A DNA stretch of 64,000 nt from Litoditis marina (GCA_964036275.1 OZ038439.1:14988330-15052329), one strand, 5' to 3'; shown: positions 13,795-36,826, numbered from the stretch's first letter. Translations and numbers: made by a program. The notes: a model not told the origin generated them from the sequence alone.

Positions 13795-14130
13795 ATCGTC
13801 CCCCCCCCCCCTTGAGCCGAAATAGGTTGGAATCCGACCCGTAGTACAATCGCCCCCCACCCCTAGGGGGGTGATTGTACAACGTCCTTCTTTACTGCAG
13901 GTTTGGATTGAGTGGGAGGCGATTGTTAAACAGGTCCGGGGTTGTACTATTACCCCCCATTTTGTATTGTGGGGGGTGATTGTTAAACGTCGACATTGTA
14001 CAATTACCCCCCCCCCCCCCCCCATTTACAATCACCCCCCTCTCTATAGGAAATCGTATTGGGAGGGGGGTGATAGTACTACGGGGGGGGACTTAAGGTG
14101 AGGGGGGGGGGGGCAATTGTACAATTTTCC
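13795..14130. repeat. alternating G-tract/C-tract element with TTGTACAA words
   Basis: Runs of 6-15 C alternate with runs of 6-12 G, linked by near-palindromes such as TTGTACAATC and GGGGGTGATTGTACAA. It closes with a G tract, a spaced CAATTGTACAATTTTCCC and AA. A second element with the same architecture and closing motif is at 63245-63510. Able in principle to form G-quadruplex or hairpin structures. Confidence 0.7.
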
Positions 14131-15138
14131 CAAACTTTCTTTACTAAATGTACTGATCATCACATTCAACTAGATTGAAAACTCCTCTAAAATGATTCAA
14201 CCTTCATTCTCGTTTAACATATATATATAGTGAAAGTATACAAACAACAGTATGATGAATGCAGCCACAGCTGAATGGAGAGGGGAGTAAACTACTTCGT
14301 ATCCAAATAAAATCAGGAAAAATCAATACAAACACTGTAAATCGATACAAAAACTGCAAAGTTCTGCAAACATAAATATAACTCAAGTCAAGAGAACAGC
14401 TGGTTTCGGCACACTTACAAATTTAAAACGAGAAAAACCGCACATTTCCAATAAACAACTCTGACAAACCAATTAGTTTGAAAAGCGGGCGGCGCGAAAC
14501 TCAAATTCAAACATAGTCGCCGCAAAAACTACGAGTGAGGGTACGGTAAGTTCAGACAAATTCGTCTCTCAGCTGTCGGCAACGGTTAGAGAGCATGTAG
14601 AGAGCACACGAAAAAGGAGACACAGAGAACAAACTCCGCCACATACAAGCGCGTCAGTCTATGAATTGTCATTTACTCTAAATATGATTAGCTGTTTCTG
14701 TCTCATACAAAAAGTACCTACTAGACGAGATGACCAGCATAGACTGAACATGGTAGGTCAAAAAAGTTTCAAGTGGAAATAACTAGGCAGGGTTCGTAGG
14801 CAAACTAATCAATAGTCATCATATTAGCTTGAAGGTAGTGAGATACAGCTACAAAACACACTTCGGCAATAATCACAGTCAAATTCGACCAAATTTAGCC
14901 GTTTTTGATATAAAATTATAGAATTCTCAGATATTCATGTAGAAAATTCAAAAGAACAAGCTCAATTTCGGCCAAATTTAGTCAAATCTGGCTGTTTTTG
15001 ATGGGAAATGATTGGGTTAGAGCATTCGGTAGTAGTGTATCGCTAGAAAAGAACCAACTACCATGAACTCTGCCTAATAGTATGAGGGTGAGAGGGGGGG
15101 GGGGGGGGGGGGGATTGGATCTCGGCGGGAGCTTCTCA
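14131..15138. other. probable 3' flank of the PP1 gene
   Basis: No other gene seen. Includes a G homopolymer at about 15095-15113. The PP1 3' UTR should run into this stretch, but I could not place a clear AATAAA signal. Confidence 0.4.
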
Positions 15139-25390
<10,252 letters not shown>

Positions 25391-25473
25391 CTTTCTTCTC
25401 TTCTCTTTTCTCTTCTCTTTTTATGGATGGTATAGTTGTCCGTCTACACTACGGCACAGAGGACTCGTTGTCT
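25391..25473 (-). promoter_or_regulatory. PP1 5' leader with splice acceptor
   Basis: On the minus strand CCTTTTCAG ends at 25472, followed by 81 nt of leader containing an AGAGAAGAG-type purine tract to the ATG. Either a 5'-UTR intron acceptor or a spliced-leader acceptor site. Confidence 0.6.
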
Positions 25474-26576
25474 GAAAAGGCAAAAAGAGTAAAAATTTAT
25501 AAAAACCATAGATTTCCCGCTATTTTCAACAATGCATTTTAAGATTTAGATCATAAAGGAATCGAGTATACGACAGAACATGAATGAAGTGTACGTCAAA
25601 CAGTCATCAAAAATGATATTAGTCTTTACTGGTTTACATTTTGGCAACTTTCTATAGAAATGCATGTCCAACAAAACTAGTTTGAACATTTTGAATGAGG
25701 GAAATATAAATAATTCAGAGAACAGTGTAATATCAAAATCTCAATCAAACTGAGGTCATGAATTCGGAAGCTTTGTGATAATGTTTGTTTACAACACCAA
25801 ACAGTCCAAACACCCTCACATATTCGATAATATTTATGAAATTGATGATGATTCACATGTGCTATGTGCACGTATGCCTGCCCAGTTTTAATATTATGAT
25901 TTCACAAAACTCCACATCCAAAAGCAAAAAGACGAATTGTTGGGAAAAACTAAAATATACGAGATACGACTATCAACTCAATCAATACTCAACTAATTAT
26001 TTGTTTTCGAGAGCATAGAAAGTTCCTTTTGTGTTCCTAAATAGGCAAAATCGCTCTGACTATCTGGTCTGGATATGGAAAATACTCTAACGAAAGTCAA
26101 AATCATCCCGAACTATGTCGGTAACCAGTCTATAAATTTTCAGTTCAATCTGAAAAAAAGGTAAAACATTCATCCAATTTGCAATAGAAGTAAATAAAAT
26201 AACAATAGTCACGAAAAAAACAAATTCACATATTCACCACGTTCACACGTTCTCACGTGACTCTATTTGACTATAAGTAATAAGTATGAGTGGGGGAATG
26301 CGTTACAGCTAGCAGCCCGGGCATGGATTCCGTATCTAATTGAATGTAACTTTTGGAACAAACACGTTGAAAACTAATGCACACGTTTACCTATTTCTCA
26401 GTTCTCACGTTTTACGTGACTATGCATTTGACTAGAAGTTTAAGTAGGAATGCGTTGCAGCAGCCTGGGCATGGATTCCTTATTTAATTGAATGGTGCTG
26501 CGAAAAACGGGCAAGTGGCTAGAAAACACACACACACATCAGGCCGGCGATCGATACAACCAAGACGTCAACTTAT

Positions 26577-26826
26577 GGAAAGAGGACGCATGGGAATGCT
26601 AACGAAATATGTGAAGTATTTTGAAAACTTTGCCCAAATATCCAGAAAAACGCTTTATTTTGGTTTTTAAAGATTTTCGAGTTTGAGTGTTGAACAAAAT
26701 TTGAAAACTTGAAGAGGACGCATGGGAACGCAAACGAAATGTGTGAAGCGGCAAAGAAGTATTCTGAGAACTTTGCCTAAATAAAAATATCCAGAAAACG
26801 TCAATTTTGGTTTTGAAGATTTTCGA
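26577..26826. repeat. diverged tandem duplication
   Basis: About 115 bp at 26577-26690 recurs at 26711-26826 (shared GAGGACGCATGGGAA, ACTTTGCC, TATCCAGAAAA, AGATTTTCGA). Just upstream, GCATGGATTCC-containing stretches at about 26300-26345 and 26448-26495 are also duplicated. Confidence 0.65.
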
Positions 26827-28856
26827 TTATCATCATCCATCATGTAATCTTGTAAAAAAAATTGACCATTTCGTATTTGGATGCATATTTATAAAATATG
26901 ACGTATTTTAAATTTTGATAAAAAAAACTGTGTTACTTTTCGAAGAATGGTCATTATTAGAACACGTGTTCTTTTTCAGTAAAATAAATTGAAATTAAAA
27001 CAGATAAATTCGTTTACTGTTGTTCTGTTGTTGGTAAAATAAATGAAAAGTTTCTAAAAAAAAAGACCATCAAAAAGACCCTTAACGAGCAAGAATGCTG
27101 TTGTTTTCGTTTTCGGAAAAACTTGTTCGGCGGCGTAGTGATGTAACAGGACATTTTAGGCTGAAAATGTCAAATTCCCGGAAACAGCGAAAAGGGAAGA
27201 TACATTGCACTGAATATGAGATGCACTTGAACAACCTTCAAGTGGTTTATAATGAAATGAAAACAAGTTAGTTTGCTGTCTCTCAAAAAACGTGGAGACT
27301 GGAGAGTGGTCTTCGTACACTTTACAGGTCATTAATCACGATTCAATTTCAAGAGTTAGTTTAGGTTTTTTTGAAGAATAGGTTAAATAAGGCTACTCGA
27401 ATAACGCGTGAAACTTCAAAATTAACAATAACAATCTTCGAAAAAGGGCTAAGGTTAGAACATATACTACATTTTTGCATGGAAACAAGCTCAGAGAACG
27501 CGTTCTCTGAGTTTATTACTATGCGAATGCGTGATGCTGTCATGGTTGCATGTGTTTGTATGATGTTTGATGTCGGTTGCCATTTAAAAATCAGAAATGT
27601 ATACTATACACATCAAAAAAGGAGAGAAATTGCCTAGAAAATTGGTATAAATAGAGAGCGAGATACCCATAACAACCGTTGAAAACATTCAACCTGAGCT
27701 GGGATGGGTTGTTGTAAGTTGAACATGGCCGTTATCTCATTCCCGTCAATCAATAGTTGGTGCGCCAGAGAAAAAGGGTACCACCCGTGAACAGAAAACG
27801 CGTGTCAATAGTGTCATCAAACAGAGAAGAACTATACAACTTATTTTATAAGTTATAACAACGATTAACTATTACTACTAGTTTGCTATTTGACCATACA
27901 AATTACTACCACTCTACGGCAATACTAGTTGGCTAGAAAGACAAAACAGACTCCAACCTATTGAACTAAAACTACGTTGAGTATCGATTACAAACGGAGA
28001 ACTAGTTTCTGCCGTATGGATTGTTTCGAAACAATAAAAAAATAGCGTGTACTGTAAGGTCAGGGTCAGAATTTAGTAAAGCACGGGAGTCTAGGCTCAT
28101 ATATCCATTGAATAACTTTTTAAGACCAGCGCTCTTTGTTTTCGTGAGAGACTCTCATGGTAGTAATCGGAAAAGTACGAGATCTGTTATTCATTCAAAG
28201 TTCAAAGCTATCAAAACTTGGGAATTCCGTTCCGGAAAGTTCCGGAACTTTCCAAAGCTGAACTACAGTGATTAGGAAAATTGTTAATTGTGTATCTGCC
28301 CAAACTAACCGCATTTACACGTGAACAACCTATATAATTAAGTGAATATTCAGTTTGTCAATATGGTTGATATAAAAGGACGGAATAAAGTACTAACGAT
28401 CACAAAGATCCTAGTCAGTCATAAAATCTAGGTGCGCCAAGGTCGCACAAGTGATATGTTATATCCGTCTCGGGAACAATAGATAGACACCAAGATAGAC
28501 CAACATTATAATCGACAAGAAAGATTGGAAAGAAACTTCAAAAGAGAGAGCGGCGAGCGCGACCACTGATTTTATTTCAACGATGACGTCATCGGAAACT
28601 GGCAAAACGCCAACGTTCGAAAACAACGAATCGCGGCGGGACTCTTTGCTGGTTTTGGCGCTAATTGTGAATTTTCAAATTACCAAGGGTCAAGGTACTG
28701 TATATTCGTTAAGTAAAATTACGAGAACTTTTTTAAAATTACGATTATTTAATTGTTTACTCCAGTGGTTGAGGTTGATTATTCTCATTCTTTCATTGAA
28801 AGCAATTTCATTAATCCGATTTATTTATACAGGGTTGTACTGTCGTGAATGAGCCA

Positions 28857-28908
28857 GCCCTGAAAACCAATAAAGTAGTAAGTTATTGGTTTTCAGGACT
28901 GGCAAAAA
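28857..28908. repeat. hairpin
   Basis: GCCAGYCCTGAAAACCAATAA and its complement flank a short loop, giving a stem of about 20 bp. Confidence 0.75.
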
Positions 28909-29202
28909 GTAGTAACACTTCAATTTCCAGTCTCATTTACTAATCTTGCTGTTCTTACCCGGTCTATGTAAGTGTGAAGTGGCTTTGTAGTGTCTCACTC
29001 TCTATCTGTGGTGTGGTAGATGGTTAAGTCGAAATAGCCATTCAAGTTTTTGCCAACTGTAGATAGCTCTTGTTTGCTCTATTTTATTAGGATACAATAT
29101 GATGGTCTGAATGATTCTTCGCAAACAATAGTTCATACTTTATGTCCTTTATGACCATGCGAATATTCGTGAATCATTCTGACCCTGCGCTTTTCTTGTT
29201 GA

Positions 29203-29216
29203 AATGGAGGTTTCAG
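29203..29216 (+). promoter_or_regulatory. probable acceptor site deciding the REEP start
   Basis: GGTTTCAG ends at 29216, 14 nt before the ATG at 29231. An upstream in-frame ATG (29204) would be removed if this acceptor is used, as the other genes' pattern suggests. The shorter N-terminus also fits the REEP1-4 family better. Confidence 0.55.
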
Positions 29217-29230
29217 CGGATTTCTCCCTG

Positions 29231-32200
29231 ATGTCATTCATCTGTGACATAGCCAGCGGCATTCTCGGAGCAGTCGTTCCTGTGTTCTACTCGTACAAGG
29301 CCTTGAAGAAAGGAACCAAAATAAGTTTGGTTAGTGCAAGTTTGTCATGAAATAAGAAAAAGAATATACGCTGTTTAAAAGAACATAAATTAGAGCCAAA
29401 ACAACTTTACGAGACATACATCTTAAAGTAGAACGATTATGTAAATCTCGCCGCGTCAGTCCTTTAAACTGCAATTGAAAAATGTATTGCAGTTTAAAGG
29501 ACTGAAGCGTTTGGATTGGAGCACATACTCGTCGGTCTTTAAGAAAGAACCCCCGGTTGGTTAGGTTACGGGTTTGCAGTTTTGCTCAATTAGTTGTAGA
29601 AGTAGAACTGACCATCTAGGTCACTTCACTTGCTAGAAAGCAAGTGTATATGGTGTGTATTGCTACATCCTGCGGGGTTAGTATCTGTAGTTCGATCCCG
29701 TTGATTTTGGTTGGAATTCTTTGTATCTGAAGTGTATCAGATCAACAACAAATACCTTGTCACTACCTATGTTGTGGGTTGTGGGAGTATAATTTGGCTA
29801 CAATTCTGTATTTTGCAGTCCTACTGGCTGAAGTATTGGACCGTCTATGGCGCCTTCACCGCCATCGACCTGGGTCTCAATTCCTTCTACCTCAGCTATC
29901 TCATCCCCTTCTATAGTGTGATCAAGCTGGCGTTTGTACTTTGGTCCGTCAGTCCGGTCACCTGTGGAGCGCAGTTCATGTTCGATAAGGTGTGTCTCAA
30001 GTTTTAACTAGCATATTCTAAACTTGACGTCTTGATTGTCAGCTCAGCAACATCAAGAAAGCCTTTTTTATCTGTTGGCATACACCGGTAAGGTCTGACT
30101 AAGCGACAAAAGTAAGCCGTTTTCAGATGTGAACAAATGAAAATTTAAAATTTTTCATCAAAGGTAGACCGATTTTCATGTTTCCGGCTGAAAAGTAGTC
30201 CGTTTTCCGAGTTTTTCTGACTATTCGGACAACCTTGCTGGTGTGTGTCTGTTGGAGTAGTTGTCACATCTCATTGAGAAATAGCTCAGAAACAAAGTAC
30301 TATGTGAATTGCGGAAATTATAAAACGTCAATATATATGCGATAAAGTATACACCAACTTACGTATTCACTATTTAACCTTTAACAACCTACAACAGGTA
30401 CCAGGTACCCGCTGAACGTACGAAGATAGTTCATTATTTTCTGATGTATTTCTTGATTCATCTGTATATTGATTTATTCAGGTTCTCGTCCCCTTCATCA
30501 GAAAGCACGAACGTCGCTTGGAGAAGTATACGAGTCAGCTGTTCGTCAAAGCAACACAAATGGGACCTGAACTGGTTACGAAGGTTTTTTTCCAGTTTTT
30601 ACATTCGTTCCATACACCACCAAAGCCTCTCACAAAGGGGGGAGTCACGACCAAATTTAGGTGAAAAGTATGGGTCGCGAGCTGTTAGCTCACAAACTCT
30701 AAAAAAACAATTTTCCCGAAAATAGATGGAAGTCGCCGGTTTTCGGGGTCGCGAAACAAGAAAAACAGGATTGGTCGCGAGAATCTGAAGTGAATATGAG
30801 GCTCTTGGCGGTGTATGATTTGTTCTGTTATCAGTTAGTAACTGACAGTTACATTACATCTGTGGAACTTGAAATTGTTCAAGCTTTCCAGTTCAAGCTT
30901 TCGACGCTCGCTCCTCCGTTTACGATTTTAACCGACCACTCGTATCACACTGCCAAAATCTTTATTTTCGGCCAAATGTGTAGAAACAATATGAGAGTCG
31001 TGTGTCAGTGGGGTTCTCATATAGTAGCAGTAGCGTAAAATGCTAGGTGATACTCGGAACCCAACAAAAACGAAATTTGAGTTCTTTTCGTATTCCGTTA
31101 GTGCAATTTTTTTTCAGATTTGTGGAAGTTTCTGGAGCTCAATCACAGGCGCCATGATCCATTTGGGAACACACACCGATGTAAGTAGTCGGAACTTGTT
31201 TCATCCCAAGTTGATCACTGGAAGTAACTAACATATATGAGAGTTGACAGCAATAATTCACATCAAACGTAGGAAAACATGAATATGGTACAGTTTTCTC
31301 TGTATTTCATGCTCATCACATGATTTACGGGAATCTGCCCATCTCGTCAGTGAGGGCGTTTCTTGGCTATTCTTCAAAAACGCAACTCATTTGTCGGTGG
31401 AAATACGTCAATCAAGTTTCATGTATTTGCATTGAAAACGTTCCCTTTTTGGCAGCTTCAAAGCCATTTCGCCAAGTTTGTTCAGCAGTCTACTTTCAGG
31501 GTCCCCATCCAAATGGGAATGGCCTGGTCTTCCGTGCCCTGGAGCATCAGCCCGATTCCGAAGGAGATAATGTGGATGTGGATAGTGATGTCACTATTCC
31601 GCTAGCCCCATCGCCAATAGTCCCAGGTAGGTCGATTTCATAGACCATCGTTTTCCGCGCGCCCCCGGACCCTCCTCATCAGCACACTATTTCTCGGCTC
31701 TTCCTTAGCGCGGGAAGATACTTCAGCTATTAGCTTCCCGATCATTGGAGAATACGGTTACAGTAAGGTGTGACTGTTCTACCAAAATGTATGGAATTGG
31801 TGGGTTTGTCTTCTAAATTGGCGAATTTTCTCGATATTGAGGAAAACAGAGAATAGACTTCATTCATACACCAGCAAGGTTGTCCGAATAGTCAAAAAAA
31901 TCGAAAAACGGACTACTTTTTTAACCGAAAAGATGAAAATCGGTCTACTTTTCATGAAAAATCCTAAATTTGCACGTGTTTACATCTGAAAACGGATTAC
32001 TTTTTGTCGCTTAGTCCAACCTTACTGGTGTATGACTTCATTGGAGGTCGGTCATTCTCGGGAAATGTCTTGATTTTCTCGACTTCAACTTATGCGAAGT
32101 TGGAGAAGTTGTTTTTGCTTTTTCTCCGATGAGCGAAGTTCTTTAAGTTAGAGTAAATAAGTCGATAAATAACTATAATTTTTATTTTAGATCGTCGAGT

Positions 32201-33903
32201 GAAGATTGAGCCGGAAGACGAAGAGGAAGATGACGTCATTTTCATCGAACATCGGTACACCGCGGCGATGGTAGTCGAGCAGCGAACGCCGAGCAATCAA
32301 TCACAGAGTCTGACGCAAACGGTGGGTTTTTGATGCAAAATCAATGATTTTCCCATGTTTGAATCTAAAAACGGACTCCGTGTTGTCGAATTACGACACT
32401 CCACGTCCTTTACGATTACGAGATGTGTAAAAGTCGTACAACTCGTTGGAAAGGAGTAAATACACGTGAGACACGGGGTGGAGTGTCGCACGGTGTATGA
32501 ATGTTTCTTATTAGGGAAATCATGGACTGGTGGGTGAACTATGAACTTGGTGAACTTCTTCGGACTTCGGAGAAATCTTTCAACAGTCGTTTTTTCTCTG
32601 GAAAAACAAAAACTGGAGTTACCCAGTTCTCCTAAATGGCTGTTTCACCCATAATCCGCAAAGATACGACACTTTACGTCCTTCACGAGCTATGTAGAAC
32701 TCGTTGGGAAAGAGTGAGGACACGTGTGGACACGTGGTGGAGTGTCGCACGTGTAATGGGTTGGCGTTCCATCTACTGTCGAAGTGACTGGTTGAGTATA
32801 GGGAATGACCAAGTTAGCGTTGTAGTTTGGGATCGACACACCTCGTAAATGTTGATGGAAAAGCGACGGATCAAACTATAAACACTGCGGAATAGTGCAC
32901 TGGTAAGAGCATACAGCAGTATGGTACGGCAGTTCGAGTTCGACTGAAAGTAGTCCGTTTTCAGATCGCAACACGTCAAGTTCGACTGAAAGTAGTCCGT
33001 TTTCAGATCGCAACACGTCAAAATTAATGATTTTGTATCACAATTAGACAAATTCTTTCCCTTTCGACATAAAAGTAGTCCGTTTTTCTATTCGGGCAAC
33101 TTTACTGGGGGCATGCGAAAGAGCGAACTTATGTGCATTTGTTTTTATTGTGATTTGTTTATTTTCAGGCAGAATTGCCGGAGCCATCGCAACCCACCAG
33201 AAGAAGCATGCTGAAATACCTGAAAACAGATCCGAACATTGATGATGATATTGAAGACGATTTCGGTAAGATTATCGATTTTGGACGTTTTTATTCGATT
33301 CGGTCGATTCGGTCTTGAAAATCAAGAAACGTACTGGGCAGGCAGTATAGGTCACGGGGTTTGAAGATAGTTTTGTGTTTATGGAGGACACTTTTCGGGT
33401 TACTGAGTTCAGTTTTGACGCGGTTACTTCCGTGGTAATTAATAATTAGTATAGATCTTACCGATTTGTTCGTCTTTTGAAAATAATTTTCGACATTTTC
33501 AGTCAAGTGAAGATGATTCTCCACATATCGGTTTGGTATGGTACAGTGATAGTTTCGCTATTTTAAAGTTTTCAAAGACAAATAACATGTTATTTGTTAA
33601 AACCATGTTACAACCAATAGTCCAAATTGTTTTGAGTTAATATTATCAATTTGTTTATAGTTTCTCCCGTTCGCAGAAGTGCCAGACTCCGTACTCGCGC
33701 CTCGCAATCCCACGTATAGGTTGCACAATGTTTTCAAGATAATATTTCATTTTGGAATTGTCCCTTTCCTGGTCCCTATGTCTGTATTCATCTCATTACT
33801 TATACTGGTCAGCGTTTACTCGAAATGTCACGTACGTGTACGATTTGCCTTCATTGTGTTTCTGGTGATATTTTATCTTGAAGTTCAAGATTCTGAGAGT
33901 TAG
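29231..33903 (+). CDS. REEP1-4-like ER-shaping protein (TB2/DP1/HVA22 family)
   Basis: Reticulon-like hairpin proteins that curve and organise ER tubules; REEP1-4 also bind microtubules. Exons: 29231-29329, 29819-29989, 30482-30583, 31118-31180, 31500-31626, 32191-32321, 33169-33265, 33677-33903; phases agree, 338 aa predicted. The TB2/DP1/HVA22 domain is clear in exons 1-3 (PVFYSYKALKKG, YWLKYWTVYGAF, PFYSVIKLAFVLW, then a K/R-rich amphipathic stretch). Exons 5-7 encode an acidic, Ser/Pro-rich tail longer than usual; exon 6 has VKIEPEDEEE, which fits a SUMO-site consensus with acidic extension. The last exon adds about 50 hydrophobic residues and is the least certain part: it may be intron read-through. 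An alternative exon 5 acceptor at about 31454 gives a different frame that stops. The first four exons are secure. Confidence 0.85.
29422..29543. mobile_element. 122-bp hairpin element, copy 1
   Basis: Outer arms CTTAAAGTAGAACGAT and its complement, and an inner perfect stem CCTTTAAACTGCAAT with ATTGCAGTTTAAAGG around GAAAAATGT. A second copy with the same inner stem is at 38346-38468. Sits in REEP intron 1. Confidence 0.8.
30080..30246 (-). mobile_element. CATACACC inverted-end element (minus orientation)
   Basis: Starts CATACACCGGTAAGGTC and ends CAACCTTGCTGGTGTGTG; contains AGTAGTCCGTTTTC. Full-length member of the family described at 31865. In REEP intron 2. Confidence 0.8.
30590..30790. 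repeat. GGGTCGCGA word field
   Basis: Repeated GGTCGCGA-type words within 200 bp. Similar clusters occur at 21935-21985 and 45540-45735, in both orientations. In REEP intron 3. Confidence 0.5.
31865..32034 (+). mobile_element. CATACACC inverted-end element, reference copy
   Basis: About 170 bp with inverted ends CATACACCAGCAAGGT and ACCTTACTGGTGTATG. Internal landmarks: TTGTCCGAATAGTC, GAAAAACGGACTACTTTTT, a central CACGTGTTTACATCTGAAAA and TTTTGTCGCTTAGTC. No coding capacity; a MITE by structure. Members: 30080, 31865, 44138, 48511, 48772, 49567, plus fragments near 19260, 22770, 23180, 32335, 32934 and 48925. Confidence 0.85.
32391..32758. repeat. two copies of an ACGACACT foldback
   Basis: About 100-bp units at 32391-32495 and 32664-32758, each beginning ACGACACTCCACGT or similar and ending GGTGGAGTGTCGCAC, so each is an inverted repeat in itself. 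In REEP intron 6. Confidence 0.65.
32934..33110 (-). mobile_element. decayed CATACACC-family copy with internal duplication
   Basis: A 42-bp stretch containing GAAAGTAGTCCGTTTTCAGA is present twice in direct tandem (32937-33020), followed by the family's TTCGGGCAAC..TTACTGG end. Confidence 0.65.
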
Positions 33904-34374
33904 TTGATTGCACGTTTGCCTGTACATGTAACTCACTTGTTGCGTGGGTTGGTCTCGGTGATTCAGTTTGTAGTTCGAACTTTGTAGTCTGATTTTTAAG
34001 AGATATTTATATTGTGAGAATGTGTGTTTTAATTCGATTGTACAAAACTAAAGTATTTCACTTTTATTTATGAATGAAGCTCGGGTACCGTTTTTGCTTA
34101 TTATAGATTTTGACTTGTGAACAGCCTGTGAATGAATGTTTGTACGATTTTTGTGCCCCTGTTGTGAATAAGTACAGAATGACAACATTTAAACTGTAGT
34201 TTGATTTTGATACACGTTTTCATCATGCATTCCAACCAAAAAGCATAGAGATCAAACTATAAACACAGTGGGATAGGGCCCTGTATATCGTATCAGCATT
34301 CTATGGGATAAGCAATCTGTGTGAAGTCGTTCTGCTTACTTCCTTTCTATCACATCCCCATCCCCCCCCCCTGT
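33904..34374. other. no gene seen; REEP 3' flank
   Basis: Probable REEP 3' UTR and flank. Contains GTAGTTTGAT and GATCAAACTATAAAC words of the short foldback family near 34195 and 34250. Confidence 0.45.
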
Positions 34375-34463
34375 CTCACTCTCTCTCTCTCTCTGTCTCG
34401 CTTTCTTTCTTTCTGTATCTCTCTTTCTCTGTGTGTATCTCTCCCTCTTTTGTTCTCTGTGTA

Positions 34464-34541
<78 letters not shown>

Positions 34542-34552
34542 TATTCTATTCT
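34375..34552. repeat. (CT)n array
   Basis: CT microsatellite, pure for about 80 bp in its second half. Confidence 0.95.
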
Positions 34553-34899
34553 CTTTTATACTTGTTATTATCTCTTGAAGAAAGGTCACTGAAACTATAA
34601 AATGTAGTCAGCTGACTGTCGGCAGATTTGACATATTTTCGTCTGGTAGCTATTTTAGAGACAGTCACATGCGAAGGAGATTGTAGAAAAGAATAGAAAG
34701 AAGAGTAAATAAAATGAATTTTTAAGAGATAATCAATGAAAATTTGTCTTTTCCTCAATTGATCATCTTTGATGCCAGATTGTCTTGTAGTGTTTACAAA
34801 ACTATATTTTTATGATGGGTCTTTTAGACATTATGTGTACGAATGGACAATTCGGAGGTTTTGGGAAAACACGAAAGTATTCTGCTTTTAAACAGTATA

Positions 34900-34968
34900 C
34901 GATCAAATATTAGCTCATTAAAATATTAGCTCATTAAACTCCTTCAAATATTAGCTCATTAAACTATT
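34900..34968. repeat. triplicated 18-bp word
   Basis: AAATATTAGCTCATTAAA occurs three times in about 65 bp. Confidence 0.8.
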
Positions 34969-34999
34969 TCTGAAAGTTTTGAAGAATTGCAAAAACGAT

Positions 35000-35070
35000 G
35001 CCCAAGACAGGAATCGAACCTGTGTCGCCACGGCCACAACGTGGAGTACTAACCACTATACTACTTGGGC
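35000..35070 (-). tRNA. tRNA-His (GTG)
   Basis: A 71-nt cloverleaf on the minus strand. Acceptor stem GCCCAAG pairs with CTTGGGC; D arm GTAT/GTAC; anticodon stem CCACG/CGTGG with loop TTGTGGC, anticodon GTG; T arm ACAGG-TTCGATT-CCTGT. All four stems are intact, so it is probably functional. No encoded CCA, as expected in eukaryotes; the extra 5' G of tRNA-His is added after transcription. Confidence 0.93.
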
Positions 35071-35569
35071 CGATAATGCAGGCGAATAATAGCGTATGCG
35101 AGACCGCGCTCAATCGGCACACCTGCCACTAAGAAGATAGGCCGAGCAGAGATTATTAGCTGTTGTTCTATGAGACGCAGGTTTCTGAGTTGACATTCCC
35201 AATAGAGATATCGCTAAATGTTCGAAATTTTGGAACACATAGGAAGTGACAAAATTCTTGTTGTAGTATGTAGTCTGATGTCGACGAACGTTTTTTGCTT
35301 TTTTTTTGCAAATCTCCAGAATTTTTTTGAACTAGTTACACGTTACACGATCCTATATTGTTCAAAGCTTTTCAAATCACTTTAGTCTTATATTTACAAA
35401 AAAACGTTATTGTTTTTGCCGAATGTTTTTTTTGACCAATGCAACTAGTTTGTTCCTAAGGAAATAGCTTTCGCAGAGAAGATAGATCATTTATCTTGCA
35501 AACCAAGTAGTAAACAAGCTTTACGCATTGCACGCATCCAGTAATATATAGGGAGGGGTAGGGAGAGAT
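35071..35569. other. no gene seen
   Basis: AT-rich sequence without recognised features. Confidence 0.5.
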
Positions 35570-35842
35570 TTAGAGAAAGAGAGAGAGAGAGGGGGAAGGA
35601 AGAGTGGTTCGGTGGAGAGGGAAAGAGAGATCAAAGAGATCGTTTTGAAGGTTGAAACATTCAAATTCATGAGTTTCGACAGACGGTGCTTAAAAATCTT
35701 CCACTTTTTTCCATTTTCCTTCACCCCCCCCCCCTCTCCCTCTTTCTCCACCTTTCGATTCTTCACATCTTTCTCTCTCCGTCTCTCTCCTTCTCTTTCT
35801 CCATTCCTTACCCCTTCTCCCCCCTTTCCTTTTTATATCCCC
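35570..35842. repeat. GA array and CT-rich tract in inverted arrangement
   Basis: A GA-rich tract (35570-35632) is followed about 90 bp later by a CT-rich tract (35722-35842), so the two could pair as a foldback. Confidence 0.7.
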
Positions 35843-36464
35843 CTCCAAAGAGTGTTTACCAACAGCACGTGGCCCGCATGTGGCCAGCACGTGAACAGGA
35901 GATTTCAGGACCCGCCCCAACCTTGCCTTCATTCATTCAGTGATCACTTTTATTGTGTAGAATGTCTTTCCATCGCGAAGTGGCTACTGTTCCAGTAAAT
36001 TCACCTGTAAATGTCACGTAAACGTGAGATATTTGTTTCGCTTTGACACTCTTCACGTAACTATTGTGTTATACACGTTCTACATGACTCAGTTTTACTT
36101 CATCTATATAACTCTTCAGTCAACAAAATTCTTCAGCCCAAGTGTTTTTATGGAAATCAGTTCCGCTTACACTGTTACATAGTAAACCTTCGTGCTCACA
36201 ATTTTATTTGATAACAATTCTAAAAGCGAACAACTCCTTCCTTTCTCCCACTTTTTAAGACTTTTAATCAGTGTTTTCAATATTTTCAAACAATATAGCA
36301 CTGTATTCACGTGCCCAAACTCCTTATCATACACCGGGCCGGCTGGCTTTGTTGTGCACTACGAATTGTAGTTGTCAGGGTTATCTAATACAGTACACTT
36401 TACAATCTTCACGATCGGGAATGAACAGTTCTTATGTACTACATAACACTTTCTTCAAATGCTG
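35843..36464. other. no gene seen; CACGTGA words
   Basis: AGCACGTGGCC, CCAGCACGTGAAC, TCACGTAAACGTGAG and TTCACGTAAC lie between 35865 and 36060. No gene recognised. Confidence 0.45.
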
Positions 36465-36743
36465 CACTCTCTATCTCTATCTCTTTCACCCCCCCCCCCC
36501 CTCTCTCTCTCTTTCCCTCTCTCTCCCTCTCTCTATCTCCCTCTCTCCGCTTATCTCCCCCTATTTCTACTTCTCTTCAACTCTCTTCCTCTTCATTCCT
36601 TCATTATCTTTCTGAAGACCTTTCTAGACCAGTGTGTATCCTTTTTTCCTTACATCTACTTTTTCTTGCTCTCTCTCTCTCTCTCTCTTTCTCTCTACCT
36701 TTCTCTTTCTGTTTCTCTCTCTCTCTCTCTACCTTTCTCTTTC

Positions 36744-36826
<83 letters not shown>

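Larger units (their letters stand above)
25474..29214. other. intergenic region between divergent PP1 and REEP genes
   Basis: No coding sequence recognised. It should hold the promoters of both genes. CACGTGA words are common near 26220-26420, and there is a perfect palindrome CTCAGAGAACGCGTTCTCTGAG (22 bp, 27490-27511). Confidence 0.5.

Noticed and set aside
31454..31605. Alternative REEP exon 5 starting at the earlier acceptor
   Set aside because: Its frame ends in a stop and loses the acidic downstream exons, which join in phase when the acceptor at 31499 is used.
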